Assembly: GCA_047975325.1 (NCBI GenBank)
Contig: JBKEDF010000032.1
Coordinates: 1-64,000 of the forward strand
Length of the DNA: 64,000 bases
Reading direction: 5' to 3'
Origin: JBKEDF01 sp047975325
GTDB taxonomy: Bacteria; Pseudomonadota; Alphaproteobacteria; Rhodobacterales; Rhodobacteraceae
The notes under the pieces are model-generated. The model saw only the letters and a program-made list of their open reading frames with translations, had not been told where the DNA came from and made no database searches. How positions within the stretch are numbered: the stretch's first letter is position 1; each line of letters starts with the position of its first letter. Shown one piece after another: positions 17,795-27,000 of the stretch. Made by a program: the position numbers and the translations under genes.

Positions 17795-18583
17795 ATGGCT
17801 GAATACCATACTATTAACAAGGTCGGCGCTGGGGCCCGATCCGCGCAGATCGATGAAGGTCTTCGCGCCTATATGAACAAGGTCTACGGGCTGATGTCCG
17901 TCGGGATGTTGATCACGGGCGCGGCCGCATGGGCGATTGCCGGACTGGCCGTCACCAGCGATCCTTCAATGGCAGTCGCGCAGATTGGCGCAGACAAATA
18001 CCTGACATCCCTCGGATCGGCACTTTATCTGTCGCCGCTGAAATGGGTGATCATGTTCGCGCCGCTGCTTATGGTTTTCGGGTTCTCCGCGATGATCAAT
18101 CGCATGGCCCCCAGCACCGCGCAGCTGGTCTTTTACGTCTATGCCGCACTGATGGGGCTGTCCCTGTCATCGATCTTCCTGGTCTACACTGGCACTTCAA
18201 TTGCCCAGACCTTCCTCATCACCGCAATCGCCTTCGCGGGTCTGTCGCTTTATGGCTACACGACCAAGAGGGACCTTTCCGGTATGGGAACCTTCCTGAT
18301 GATGGGCCTGATCGGGCTTCTCGTTGCCATGATCGTGAATCTCTTCATCGCCTCATCGGCGCTGAGCTTTGCAATTTCGGTAATTGGCGTGCTGATCTTT
18401 GCCGGGCTGACCGCCTATGACACGCAGAAGATCAAGACCGATTACGTAGTCTTTGCCCAGCAAGCCAAACAACATGGTGGCGCCGTTCTGGGCCGTTCGG
18501 CAGTGATGGGCGCCCTGATGCTCTATCTCGACTTCATCAACATGTTCATGTTCCTGCTGCAGTTTCTGGGTAGCAGGGAATAA
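17795..18583 (+). CDS. Bax inhibitor-1/YccA-family membrane protein
   Basis: A 262-residue inner-membrane protein of the BI-1/YccA/YbhL family. About seven hydrophobic segments follow a hydrophilic N-terminus of about 35 residues. The family signature GLTAYDTQKIKTDY, carrying the conserved aspartate pH-sensor/calcium-leak residue, lies near 205. Bacterial members are linked to FtsH regulation or pH-sensitive ion leak. The ATG at 17795 has GGAGG upstream and is preferred to an in-frame start at 17630. A strong intrinsic terminator follows about 25 bases after the stop. Confidence 0.9.
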   Translation: MAEYHTINKVGAGARSAQIDEGLRAYMNKVYGLMSVGMLITGAAAWAIAGLAVTSDPSMAVAQIGADKYLTSLGSALYLSPLKWVIMFAPLLMVFGFSAMINRMAPSTAQLVFYVYAALMGLSLSSIFLVYTGTSIAQTFLITAIAFAGLSLYGYTTKRDLSGMGTFLMMGLIGLLVAMIVNLFIASSALSFAISVIGVLIFAGLTAYDTQKIKTDYVVFAQQAKQHGGAVLGRSAVMGALMLYLDFINMFMFLLQFLGSRE

Positions 18584-18606
18584 AGCTCTCTTCCGCAAAA
18601 ATTTTG

Positions 18607-18643
18607 AAGCCCCGCTTAACATACTGTTAGGCGGGGCTTTTTG
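18607..18643 (+). terminator. intrinsic terminator after BI-1 gene
   Basis: AAGCCCCGC-TTAAC and GTTAG-GCGGGGCTT form a 14-bp stem (one G-T wobble) around the 5-base loop ATACT, followed by a run of T. It lies 24 bases after the BI-1 stop codon, oriented for plus-strand transcription. Confidence 0.92.
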
Positions 18644-18888
18644 TATCCAGATTTTGCGCATGGGAACGCCAACCCGGATAGTCCGGCGATTCCTGTTTGT
18701 CAGGGAGACAACAATGCTGTTGGGATATGGTCGCTGAGAGCCGTTTCGGGATCGGCCCCAGTCCGGCAGCAAACGGGCGGCCATTTCCGAAGACATCATA
18801 AATCCCGATCAGGGAAGGACCTCGGACCCGGATCCCTGAAAAGCCTGAACCATCTGGAAGACAGGCAATCGCGTGACGGTTGCTTCAA
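18644..18888. other. non-coding stretch, nothing recognised
   Basis: This is the rest of the 305-base gap between the BI-1 gene and the convergent OmpA-like gene. After the terminator I see no open frame with a ribosome site, no tRNA and no clear repeat. It borders the probable left edge of the accessory region, so relics of rearrangement could lie here, but none was recognised. Confidence 0.4.
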
Positions 18889-19371
18889 TCAGTCCTGCGC
18901 CACCAGTTCAACACGGCGATTCCGGGCTCGCCCCTCTTCGGTGGAGTTCGTCGTACCCGGCGACACCGGTCCGATCCCGAAGGGAACCATCTGTGAATTC
19001 CCGACGCCATAGGCCTTGTTCAATTCGGATACGACGGCATTTGCGCGATCACTGCTCAACGTCCTGTTATAATCCAGCTGCCCCTTGCTGTCGGTATGAC
19101 CAACAACATAGAACGACCTGTCCGGATTTGCATTCAGATAGGCGGAAACCACTTCAAGCGCGGGTGTGGATTCCGGCTTCAGGCTGGACTTGTCGAAGTC
19201 AAAGAAAATCCCCTCAAGCACGACCCGGCCATCTTTCTCCATATCATCGGTCATGCTGTCCAGATTGATGGTGATCCGATCATCATCAAGGTTTGGATTC
19301 TGGCCTTGCCGCTGCGGATCCCCACCGCAAAAACCGACGATCCGCATATGGTAACGATGCCCTTTCGGCAA
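18889..19371 (-). pseudogene. OmpA C-terminal-domain protein, probably 5'-truncated
   Basis: The frame encodes a clean OmpA-like peptidoglycan-binding domain: GIFFDFDKSSLKPES, then YVVGHTDSKGQLDYNRTLSSDRANAV, and a C-terminal GRARNRRVELV. The usual N-terminal portion is missing. The only starts are a TTG at 19371 and an ATG at 19347, neither with a good ribosome site. No signal peptide can be read upstream, although this domain works in the periplasm, and the frame closes with a stop about 60 bases further out in an AT-rich tract. I read it as the 3' remnant of a longer outer-membrane or lipoprotein gene cut at this point. A short expressed protein is less likely. Confidence 0.6.
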
Positions 19372-19503
19372 AATCGTTTCGGGAAACCTGCAGCAATCTT
19401 CCCCAAAATTGAATGTGATATATTTTTTTTATTGCAATACATTTTTTGATTTACCTTTCGCATCATTCTTTCTGGCAGGATCGTGTTTCAGGAAGGGTGA
19501 ATC

Positions 19504-21243
19504 ATGGCTGTCAAAAACGTTCTTTTCATCATGTGTGATCAACTCCGTTGGGATTACCTGTCCTGCTACGGGCATCCGCATCTGCAAACGCCGCATCTTG
19601 ACAAGCTGGCTGCACGCGGGGTGCGTTTTGATCGCGCCTATGTGCAATCGCCGGTCTGCGGACCAAGCCGGATGAGCATCTATACCGGGCGCTATGTTCA
19701 CGCCCATGGGGCAAGCTGGAATTTCGTCCCCCTGAAGGCCGGAGAGATGACAATCGGCGATCACCTGCGCCCGCAGGGGATACAATCGGTGCTGATCGGC
19801 AAGACCCACATGCGGGCGGACACCGCCGGGATGTACCGGCTCGGCATCGACCCGGACAGCCGGATCGGCGTGCGGATTTCCGAATGTGGCTTTGACCCCT
19901 TTGAACGGGATGACGGGATCCACCCCTATTCCGGCCATGATCCGGATCCACCCTATAACGCCCATCTGCATCAAAAGGGTCATGGTGGCGACAATCCGTG
20001 GGAAGAATGGGCCAATGCCGCACAGGATGAAAACGGTGAATTGCTTTCAGGCTGGTTTCTGGAAAACGCCAACCGCCCTGCGCGGGTGCCGGATGCGGAA
20101 TCGGAAACGCCTTATATCACCTCCCGCGCGATGGAATTCATCGACCAGGCAGGGGATCAGCCCTGGATCGCCCATGTCAGCTATATCAAACCGCATTGGC
20201 CCTATATTGCCCCCGAACCCTATGCCAGCATGTATGGGCCGGAACACGTCCTGCCGGTCAGGCGCAACGCGGCTGAACAGCAGGATCCACATCCGGTTTT
20301 CGCCGCCATGCAGGAACACCGCGTTTCACGAAGCTTCGCGCGCGACGAAGTCCGCGAAAGGGTCATCCCCGCCTATATGGGACTGATCAAGCAGATCGAT
20401 GATCAGATGGGCCGCCTTTTTGCCCATCTGGAAAGCAAGGGCATCGCCGAGGAAACGATGATCGTCTTCACCTCGGATCACGGCGACTATCTGGGCGATC
20501 ACTGGATGGGGGAAAAGGACCTGTTTCACGAACAGGCGATCCGCGTGCCACTGATCATCTATGATCCGGACCCGCGCGCCGATATCACGCGCGGTACGGT
20601 CAATTCCGATCTGGTGGAGATGATCGACCTCGCGCCCACCTTCCTGGATATCTATGATGGTGCACCGGTCCCTCATGTACTGGATGGCCAATCCCTGCGC
20701 CCAGCGCTTTTTGGACAAAAGGATCGCCCAAGACGTGACCACGTAATTTCGGAATATGACTATTCCTTTCAGGACGCCCGTATCACATTGGGCACACCTG
20801 CACGCGAGGCATGGTTAAGAATGATCTTCGATGGGCGCTGGAAATATGTGCTGGCCGAAGGTTATCGTCCCATGCTTTTCGATCTGGAAACGGATCCGGA
20901 TGAATATCACGATCTGGGCGCCAGTGAAGGCCATGACGAAATCAAGGCCAGATTGCATGAGGCGCTGTTTCGTTGGGCACGCCAGCCCCGCCAGCGCGCA
21001 ACCGTGGCCGATGGGGCCATCGAATCCACCTTTGTGCAGGAAAGGATCGCCGAAGGCGGAATCCTGATTGGCTACTGGGATCAGGCGGAACTTGAAAAAG
21101 CCGTACGGGAGGAATGGCACCCCCGCTTTGCCGCAGCCAACCCAATTGTCGGCCCAACATTGAAGAAACTGCTGGGCCAGCAAACCGGCGGGCAGGAGGT
21201 GAAATTGTCACATGCCACATCCAGGAAGGAGGATATGCAATGA
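19504..21243 (+). CDS. sulfatase-family hydrolase (arylsulfatase / phosphonate monoester hydrolase type)
   Basis: A 579-residue alkaline-phosphatase-superfamily esterase. The N-terminal metal Asp lies in MCDQLRWD, and VCGPSRMSIYTGR (about 55-68) contains the C-x-P-S-R formylglycine motif, so maturation by a formylglycine-generating enzyme is expected. IVFTSDHGDYLGDH near 320 carries further metal ligands. The long form, with GRYVHAHGASWN and a C-terminal segment after FDLETDPDEYHDLG, resembles the sulfatase/phosphonate-monoester-hydrolase branch more than choline sulfatase. There is no signal peptide, so it acts in the cytoplasm. GGAAGGG precedes the ATG. It leads an operon with a cupin and a TRAP transporter. 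Confidence 0.88.
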   Translation: MAVKNVLFIMCDQLRWDYLSCYGHPHLQTPHLDKLAARGVRFDRAYVQSPVCGPSRMSIYTGRYVHAHGASWNFVPLKAGEMTIGDHLRPQGIQSVLIGKTHMRADTAGMYRLGIDPDSRIGVRISECGFDPFERDDGIHPYSGHDPDPPYNAHLHQKGHGGDNPWEEWANAAQDENGELLSGWFLENANRPARVPDAESETPYITSRAMEFIDQAGDQPWIAHVSYIKPHWPYIAPEPYASMYGPEHVLPVRRNAAEQQDPHPVFAAMQEHRVSRSFARDEVRERVIPAYMGLIKQIDDQMGRLFAHLESKGIAEETMIVFTSDHGDYLGDHWMGEKDLFHEQAIRVPLIIYDPDPRADITRGTVNSDLVEMIDLAPTFLDIYDGAPVPHVLDGQSLRPALFGQKDRPRRDHVISEYDYSFQDARITLGTPAREAWLRMIFDGRWKYVLAEGYRPMLFDLETDPDEYHDLGASEGHDEIKARLHEALFRWARQPRQRATVADGAIESTFVQERIAEGGILIGYWDQAELEKAVREEWHPRFAAANPIVGPTLKKLLGQQTGGQEVKLSHATSRKEDMQ

Positions 21244-21698
21244 CTTTCCCGGCCACGACCATGCGAAAGGGTGAAGGTATCGACGGGGCACACTGGAACA
21301 TCCTTGGCCAGATTTACACGCCCAAACAGATAACGAAGGAATGTTTTTCCTGGCATGCCGTCTTTCCTATCGAAACCTTCGTGCCGCCCCATATACATCC
21401 CACACAGGACGAATATATCCTGCTGCTGGACGGGGAGCTCGATCTGGTGCTGGACGGCAAGCGGCTGCATGCCGCAACCGGGGATCTCGTCTGCATGCCG
21501 CGCGGCATACCACACGGGATTTTCAACAATAGCGGCCGGGATGTACGCTGTTTTTTCTGGGTAACTCCGACTGGCAGGCTTGTCGATCTGTTCCGCAAGA
21601 TCCACAACATGTCCCGCCCCGATGAGGTTGTCGCGGTTTCGCCGCAATATGAAGTCGAATTTCTTCCCCCCGCACGCGCAGCGGATCAGCTCAGCTAG
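21240..21698 (+). CDS. cupin-domain protein
   Basis: A 152-residue single-domain cupin. Motif 1 is seen as PPHIHPTQDEYILLLDGELD and motif 2 as GDLVCMPRGIPHGIFN, providing the usual His/Glu metal ligands. Its ATG overlaps the sulfatase stop (ATGA), and it is followed by the TRAP genes. It may bind or isomerise the organic product freed by the esterase, but nothing in the sequence fixes the reaction. The ATG at 21240 is chosen for the overlap and because the upstream in-frame extension lies inside the sulfatase gene. Confidence 0.85.
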   Translation: MTFPATTMRKGEGIDGAHWNILGQIYTPKQITKECFSWHAVFPIETFVPPHIHPTQDEYILLLDGELDLVLDGKRLHAATGDLVCMPRGIPHGIFNNSGRDVRCFFWVTPTGRLVDLFRKIHNMSRPDEVVAVSPQYEVEFLPPARAADQLS

Positions 21699-21726
21699 GA
21701 AAACAGGAAATCAACAGGGAAACGCC

Positions 21727-22758
21727 ATGAAAAAGATTGCCATTGCCACGCTCGCCCTTGGTGTCGGCCTGCCCGTATCGGGTCAGGCAGCCGAGAATAT
21801 CCTGTTCAATTGCTTCTTCCCGCCCCGTCATTACGTCTGTTCGGAATTCCTGCCCGAGATGGCCCGCCGTATCGACGATGCGACCGAGGGCCGGGTCAAG
21901 ATGCGCATCCCCCCAAAATCCCTTGCCGCACCGCCGGAACAGTACCAGGGTGTCGTCAATGGAGTGATGGATGGTGCAGTACAGTTCAACGGTTTTCTTG
22001 CCGCCGATATCCCGGCCGTGGCCATGGGGCTGTTGCCCTTTGTTGGCCACAAGGAATCCGAACCTGCGGGGGTAGCACTCTGGCAGACCTTTCAGGAATA
22101 TTTCGGCGACAAGCCCTTTGGAGAGGCCGTCCTGTTGAGCACCTTCGCCTTCAATGGTGCCGATCTTTTCTCGATCACTGATACGCCGATCACCACACCG
22201 GAGGATCTGGCCAGTCGCAAGATCTGGGCCGTACCGGGCGGACCTGCCAATATCATGGCCACCGCCGGGGCTTCAGTCGTTTCCGGCCCGGCGGTTCAAA
22301 TGCTGGAACTTGTCTCCAAGGGGGTAGTTGATGGCTATGTCGGCCAACCCCTGACCGAGGTCACGCAATACAACCTGACCGATTACACCAAATCGGTAAC
22401 TGTTTTTGACGACAAGATCCTGCAACCCAGTTTTTCTTTCTATATAGGCCAGGAAAAATGGAACCGTATTACCCCCGAAGACCAGCAGGCAATTCAGCAG
22501 GCCCTCGGGGAAGATTTCGTACGTTTCATGGGTACCTTTCAGGATAACATGTTTGAAAAATCCTATCAGGCGCTGGTCGATGCCGGGGTTGAATTCATCG
22601 ATGGTCCGCCGGAACTTCTGGCAATACTGAAACAACATGGTGAACCCACGATCGAGGCCTGGGTATCCCGGGTGGGCGAAGATGGTGTGGACGGGCGTGC
22701 CGCCCTTGCAACCTTTGAAGAATATTATCAGAAGGCCCGCACCAAAGGGACGGAATAA
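21727..22758 (+). CDS. TRAP transporter substrate-binding protein (DctP family)
   Basis: A 343-residue periplasmic binding protein. The signal peptide covers residues 1-23 (MKKIAIATLALGVGLPVSGQAA). The DctP fold follows: PEMARRIDDATEGRVKMRI, a GVVNGVMDGAVQFNG segment typical of ligand-handling TRAP proteins, and LASRKIWAVPGG. It delivers its ligand to the membrane components encoded directly downstream. TRAP systems mostly import carboxylates or sulfonates using ion gradients. Cotranscription with a sulfatase suggests a sulfated or phosphonylated organic acid, an inference from context. Confidence 0.9.
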   Translation: MKKIAIATLALGVGLPVSGQAAENILFNCFFPPRHYVCSEFLPEMARRIDDATEGRVKMRIPPKSLAAPPEQYQGVVNGVMDGAVQFNGFLAADIPAVAMGLLPFVGHKESEPAGVALWQTFQEYFGDKPFGEAVLLSTFAFNGADLFSITDTPITTPEDLASRKIWAVPGGPANIMATAGASVVSGPAVQMLELVSKGVVDGYVGQPLTEVTQYNLTDYTKSVTVFDDKILQPSFSFYIGQEKWNRITPEDQQAIQQALGEDFVRFMGTFQDNMFEKSYQALVDAGVEFIDGPPELLAILKQHGEPTIEAWVSRVGEDGVDGRAALATFEEYYQKARTKGTE

Positions 22759-23243
22759 TGGCGCTGCATAGCCTGCGAAAAAGGCTCGCGCAGTTGCTGG
22801 ATCTGGTTGCCGGAACAGCGATGCTGATCATGATCCTGCTGACATTCACCGATGTTGTCGGACGCTACGGGTTCAACAACTCCATCTTCGGGGCCTCGGA
22901 ACTGATTGAATGGCTCATGGTTGCCGTGGTCTTCGCGGGGTTCGCGCGGATTACGGCCATGGGGGCACATATCCGTGTCTCCCTGTTCGAGACCACCCTC
23001 GGCCGGGTGGGCCGGATCGGCATGACCTGGTTTTCCCTGGTCACCTATGGGCTAATGGCAGTCGCCCTCTGGGTTCTGACAACAGAAGCCTGGATCAGCG
23101 GACGTGGTACACTTGTTCTGAACCTGCCTGCCTGGATCTATGCCGGGGCGGCGCTGGTTCTGACCCTGGCAGGCATGGCCGCGCTTATACTGGCAATGCT
23201 GCGCCCCGATCCGGGTTGGTGGCGGCCGGAGGACGGCCCATGA
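22758..23243 (+). CDS. TRAP transporter small permease (DctQ)
   Basis: A 161-residue membrane protein with four hydrophobic helices, the DctQ arrangement. The segment GRYGFNNSIFGASELIEWLM after helix 1 is characteristic. It pairs with the large DctM subunit. The start overlaps the stop of the binding-protein gene by one base (TAATG), and its own stop overlaps the dctM-like start, so the three are translationally coupled. Confidence 0.9.
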   Translation: MALHSLRKRLAQLLDLVAGTAMLIMILLTFTDVVGRYGFNNSIFGASELIEWLMVAVVFAGFARITAMGAHIRVSLFETTLGRVGRIGMTWFSLVTYGLMAVALWVLTTEAWISGRGTLVLNLPAWIYAGAALVLTLAGMAALILAMLRPDPGWWRPEDGP

Positions 23244-24538
23244 ACGCCGCGCTTTGGGGTTTTGCCATTGTCCTGATCCTCTGTTTTGCGGGGCTTCCAT
23301 TGGGCTTCGTGACACTTGTGGTGGGCTTTGTGGGCTTTGCCTGGTTGCGCGACTGGAACTGGACCGGCGCCATCACGATGATCGGGCAGCAAAGCATGGA
23401 AACGGTAGCAAATTACGGGCTGTCAGTGGTGCCGCTTTTCATCCTGATGGGAATTTTCATCCATCGCTCCAATGTCTCTGACGATCTGTTCCGCGCGGCC
23501 TATGCGGCAGTCGGGCACCGGCGCGGCGGCCTGGCGCAGGCCTCCGTACTGGCCTCGGCAGCCTTTTCGGCGGTTTGTGGTTCCTCACTTGCCACCGCTG
23601 CAACAATGACCAAGGTGGCAATGCCACAGATGCGGCGCTACGGCTATGATGACGGGCTGGCCTCCGGTGTGGTCGCAGCGGGTGGAACGCTGGGTATCAT
23701 GATCCCGCCTTCGGTGCCGCTGGTCGTGTATGGGTTGGTTGCAGAACAGGATATCGGCAAGCTTTTCATCGCCGGAATGGTTCCCGGGTTCTTGCTGGTG
23801 CTGTTGTTCATGGCTGCCGTCTGGATCACGGTGGCACTGCACCCTTCCTTTGGCCCCGCCGGGGCAAGGATGCCTGCCACGGAGCGCTGGCGCGCCCTTT
23901 TTCACGTCTGGCCAATGCTCGCGCTTTTCGTACTGGTTCTGGGAGGAATATATTTCGGTATCTTCACCCCAACCGAAGCCGCCGGCGTCGGTGCCTTTGG
24001 CGCAGGACTTTTCGCCATAGCCAGCGGCAGATTGCGCAGCCTTTCCGTCCTCTATGAAATGCTGGTCGAGGCGACACTGACCACGGCATCGCTTTTCGCG
24101 GTGATGATCGGCACCATTGTCTTTGCCAATTTCATCAATCTCACAGGTATGCCCTATGATCTGCTTGATCTGGTGGAAGGGATGGAGCTTGGCCCGATCG
24201 GCGTGGTGCTGGCAATTTGCGTGATCTGCATTCTGCTGGGCATGGTCTTTGAAACCATCGGGTTGTTGTTGTTGATAGTACCGATCTTCCTGCCAACATT
24301 GACGACAATGGGCGTAGACCTGATATGGTTCGGCATTGTCATGGTCGTGGTCATTGAGATGGGCCTGATCACGCCGCCCATAGGGATGAATGTCTTTACC
24401 GTCCGTTCCGTGATGCCGGATCTGCCCCTGGGCAAGGTCTTTCGCGGGGTCGTGCCATTTGTAGTGGCCGATATGGTGGCGCTTTTACTGATCATCATGA
24501 TCCCCTCATTGGCCTTGGGCCTGATCGGTTTCATGTAG
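23240..24538 (+). CDS. TRAP transporter large permease (DctM)
   Basis: A 432-residue integral membrane protein with about 12 hydrophobic helices, the DctM transport subunit. Typical segments are AAFSAVCGSSLATAATMTKVAMPQM (first re-entrant loop), VAAGGTLGIMIPPSVPLVVYG and VIEMGLITPPIGMNVF. It catalyses ion-driven uptake of the ligand bound by the DctP protein. The ATG at 23240 overlaps the dctQ-like stop by 4 bases. A LysR gene follows 12 bases downstream in the same direction. Confidence 0.92.
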   Translation: MNAALWGFAIVLILCFAGLPLGFVTLVVGFVGFAWLRDWNWTGAITMIGQQSMETVANYGLSVVPLFILMGIFIHRSNVSDDLFRAAYAAVGHRRGGLAQASVLASAAFSAVCGSSLATAATMTKVAMPQMRRYGYDDGLASGVVAAGGTLGIMIPPSVPLVVYGLVAEQDIGKLFIAGMVPGFLLVLLFMAAVWITVALHPSFGPAGARMPATERWRALFHVWPMLALFVLVLGGIYFGIFTPTEAAGVGAFGAGLFAIASGRLRSLSVLYEMLVEATLTTASLFAVMIGTIVFANFINLTGMPYDLLDLVEGMELGPIGVVLAICVICILLGMVFETIGLLLLIVPIFLPTLTTMGVDLIWFGIVMVVVIEMGLITPPIGMNVFTVRSVMPDLPLGKVFRGVVPFVVADMVALLLIIMIPSLALGLIGFM

Positions 24539-24550
24539 GCAATTGACCCT

Positions 24551-25468
24551 ATGGAGCAACCATGGCCTTCTGCCGGGATGAAAGTCTCACAACTAACGGC
24601 AATAATCGAAGTCGCACGCGCAGGCAGTTTCCGCAGGGCCGCCGAACGGCTGAACAAGAGCCAGCCCTCCCTCACCCGCGCCATTGCGCAATTCGAGGAA
24701 GAAATAGGCATCATTGTCTTTGAACGGTCCCCTGCGGGCACGCGTTTGACCAAGGCGGGCGAACGGATCCATGATCGGGCGCAAACGGTAATGGCCACGC
24801 TGGGACGGCTGGAAGACGAGGCACGGCAATTGGGCGGGGCGCAATTCGGCCGGGTCCGTCTGGGTGTTTCCCCGGTGGCGGGAACGACGCTTCTACCCGG
24901 TGCCTTGAGCCGGTTTCGCAAGGACTGGCCGGGCGTGCAGGTCGATGTGATCAACTCGCTCTATCCTGATTCCCTGATTCAGTTGCGCGAGGGTTTGCTC
25001 GATATGGTCGTGGGTCCCGTCCCAACCGGCAAGATGGAAGAGGCTATATCCGTCGAACACCTGTTCGAATTACAGGTTGTGCTGGTCACACATCGCAATC
25101 ACCCCCTGCGCAAAGCCACCCGGGTTTCCGAGCTTGCCGGGGCGAACTGGCTGGTTCATGGCCCGGCAGAAGGACCAAGCAACCTGTTTTACCAGGTCGG
25201 AAGCGGGGTTCTGGGTCATGGTCAAATCTCGCTCACCCGCTGCGATTCCCTTGCCACACTCCTGGAACTTGTGGTGCGTTGCGATGGCATAACCTTCCTG
25301 TCCGAGCCCATCCTGAACACCTATCGCAAACAATTCGGGCTGGTTCAGATCCCGATTTCCGATCCGTTGCCAAAATTCACGGTTGCACAACTGACCCGCA
25401 AGCATGAGGCCCCTACCCCGGCCGCCCGCCAGTTGCAGCGTTTCATCGCCCTTCAGGCTTTATCCTGA
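24551..25468 (+). CDS. LysR-family regulator of the sulfatase/TRAP operon
   Basis: A LysR protein of up to 305 residues. The winged helix (KVSQLTAIIEVARAGSFRRAAERLNKSQPSLTRAI) is followed by a substrate-binding-like effector domain. An ATG at 24578 would give the more usual LysR N-terminus, so the true start may be there. It follows the dctM gene closely on the same strand, so it is probably in the same transcript and autoregulates that operon. Its 3' end overlaps the convergent dehydrogenase gene by 9 bases. Confidence 0.85.
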   Translation: MEQPWPSAGMKVSQLTAIIEVARAGSFRRAAERLNKSQPSLTRAIAQFEEEIGIIVFERSPAGTRLTKAGERIHDRAQTVMATLGRLEDEARQLGGAQFGRVRLGVSPVAGTTLLPGALSRFRKDWPGVQVDVINSLYPDSLIQLREGLLDMVVGPVPTGKMEEAISVEHLFELQVVLVTHRNHPLRKATRVSELAGANWLVHGPAEGPSNLFYQVGSGVLGHGQISLTRCDSLATLLELVVRCDGITFLSEPILNTYRKQFGLVQIPISDPLPKFTVAQLTRKHEAPTPAARQLQRFIALQALS

Positions 25469-26950
25469 TGGCCTGTTTCGGGCGCTCCCATAACGTGAAA
25501 GGGTAGCGCGCGTTCCGTTTTCCCAGAGCGATTCAAGGTTCGTGGAAAAGGCCTCCACGAATTCAGGGGCAGATGCGAGATCACCATAGATATCGCGCAT
25601 CCCGATCCATTCCAGTGGATTTGCACGGGCTTTTGAGGCCGCTTCGGTCAGCCGGTCCCAAACCGGATCGCTCGCGTCAATCCGGCGCCCCGATTCCATC
25701 CTGCCATGACAGTATCGACACCAGAGCGCCGAAACGAGGGCAAGACCGGCAATGCTGCCGCCCATATCAAGAGCATCACGGATTGCCGGTACGATGAATT
25801 TCGGTTGGCGATTTGAACCATCATAGGCGAGCCGCGCGATTGTATCGGCGATCCTGGGGTTGGCAAAGCGAACCCTGACGGTTTCAAAATAGTCACCCAT
25901 ATCGGTATCGGGCACGGGCGGCACAACGGGAATGATGTCGTCATGGACAAGCCTGCGCAGGAATGATGCGATATCCGGATCGGACATCGCATCATGGACG
26001 AAGTGAATATCAAGCAATTCGCCCGCATAAGCGATTGAGGCATGGCTCCCGTTCAGGATACGGATCTTCATCAACTCATAGGGGGTCACATCATCAACAA
26101 AGGTGACGCCCACCTTTTCCAGAGCCGGCCGTCCTGCAGAAAAACGATCTTCCAGAACCCATTGGCTGAACTCTTCGCAATAGACCGGTGATCGGTCATC
26201 CATGTCAAATTGGGTCCGGCAGTTTTCAATCTCCCGCTTGCCGGTTGCCGGTGTGATCCGATCAACCATGGAATTGGGAAAGTACATGTGATCGGTGATC
26301 CAGTCGGCAAGATCGGGATCTGAAAGGCGCGCAAGCCCCGCAACAGTCTTCATTGTCGTATGGCCATTTCCCGGAATATTGTCACAGGACATGACGGTAA
26401 AGGCCTGGATCCCGGCGGCGCGCCGCCTGCGAATCCCCGCAAGTATGAGCCCGAAAACCGTACCCGGATTATCCGGTTCGCGCGCATCGGCAAGAATGGC
26501 GGGGTTTCCTGAATCAAATTCCCCGGAGGCCGGATTGATGAAATAACCGCCTTCGGTGATTGTCATCGATACGATCCTGATCGCGGGGTCGGCAAGCTTT
26601 GCAATGATGGCAGCCTGGTCGTTCGGATCGAGAAAATCCACCATCGCGCCGGTCACGCGAATAGTCGTGGCCTCCGCGGTCTGCTCAACAACTGTCGTGA
26701 GATAGTCTTGTTGCGCCAGCCTCCCCCGCATGGCGCTGTCATGGGCCGTAACACCTGCCCCAACAAGCCCCCAGTCCCGGTCAAGGCCAAGCCCGAACAA
26801 CCGGTCCAGATAAACGGCCTGATGGGCACGATGAAAATTCCCGATACCGAAATGCAAAATGCCCGGGGTAATCTCGTTTCTGGAATAACCAGGGATCTTC
26901 GCCCGGGCAGATATCGCATCAAGATTGGCTAGCGACAGTGAGATTGGCAT
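25460..26950 (-). CDS. mannitol dehydrogenase-family (polyol-specific long-chain) oxidoreductase 1
   Basis: A 496-residue polyol-specific long-chain dehydrogenase, the family of mannitol 2-dehydrogenase and fructuronate/tagaturonate reductases. The N-terminal Rossmann signature is seen as GILHFGIGNFHRAHQA, and the catalytic Lys/Asn/His set lies in LMKIRILNGSH near 300. It oxidises a polyol or reduces a keto-sugar or keto-uronate with NAD(P). It is the last gene of the ribose-type ABC operon and is a distant paralogue of the gene at 29624-31099. Exact substrate unknown. Confidence 0.88.
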   Translation of the reverse strand: MPISLSLANLDAISARAKIPGYSRNEITPGILHFGIGNFHRAHQAVYLDRLFGLGLDRDWGLVGAGVTAHDSAMRGRLAQQDYLTTVVEQTAEATTIRVTGAMVDFLDPNDQAAIIAKLADPAIRIVSMTITEGGYFINPASGEFDSGNPAILADAREPDNPGTVFGLILAGIRRRRAAGIQAFTVMSCDNIPGNGHTTMKTVAGLARLSDPDLADWITDHMYFPNSMVDRITPATGKREIENCRTQFDMDDRSPVYCEEFSQWVLEDRFSAGRPALEKVGVTFVDDVTPYELMKIRILNGSHASIAYAGELLDIHFVHDAMSDPDIASFLRRLVHDDIIPVVPPVPDTDMGDYFETVRVRFANPRIADTIARLAYDGSNRQPKFIVPAIRDALDMGGSIAGLALVSALWCRYCHGRMESGRRIDASDPVWDRLTEAASKARANPLEWIGMRDIYGDLASAPEFVEAFSTNLESLWENGTRATLSRYGSARNRPSG

Positions 26951-27000
26951 GAACCGTTTTATCCTTCACACATGATCCTGTGCTGATCGGATGCCCCCAA

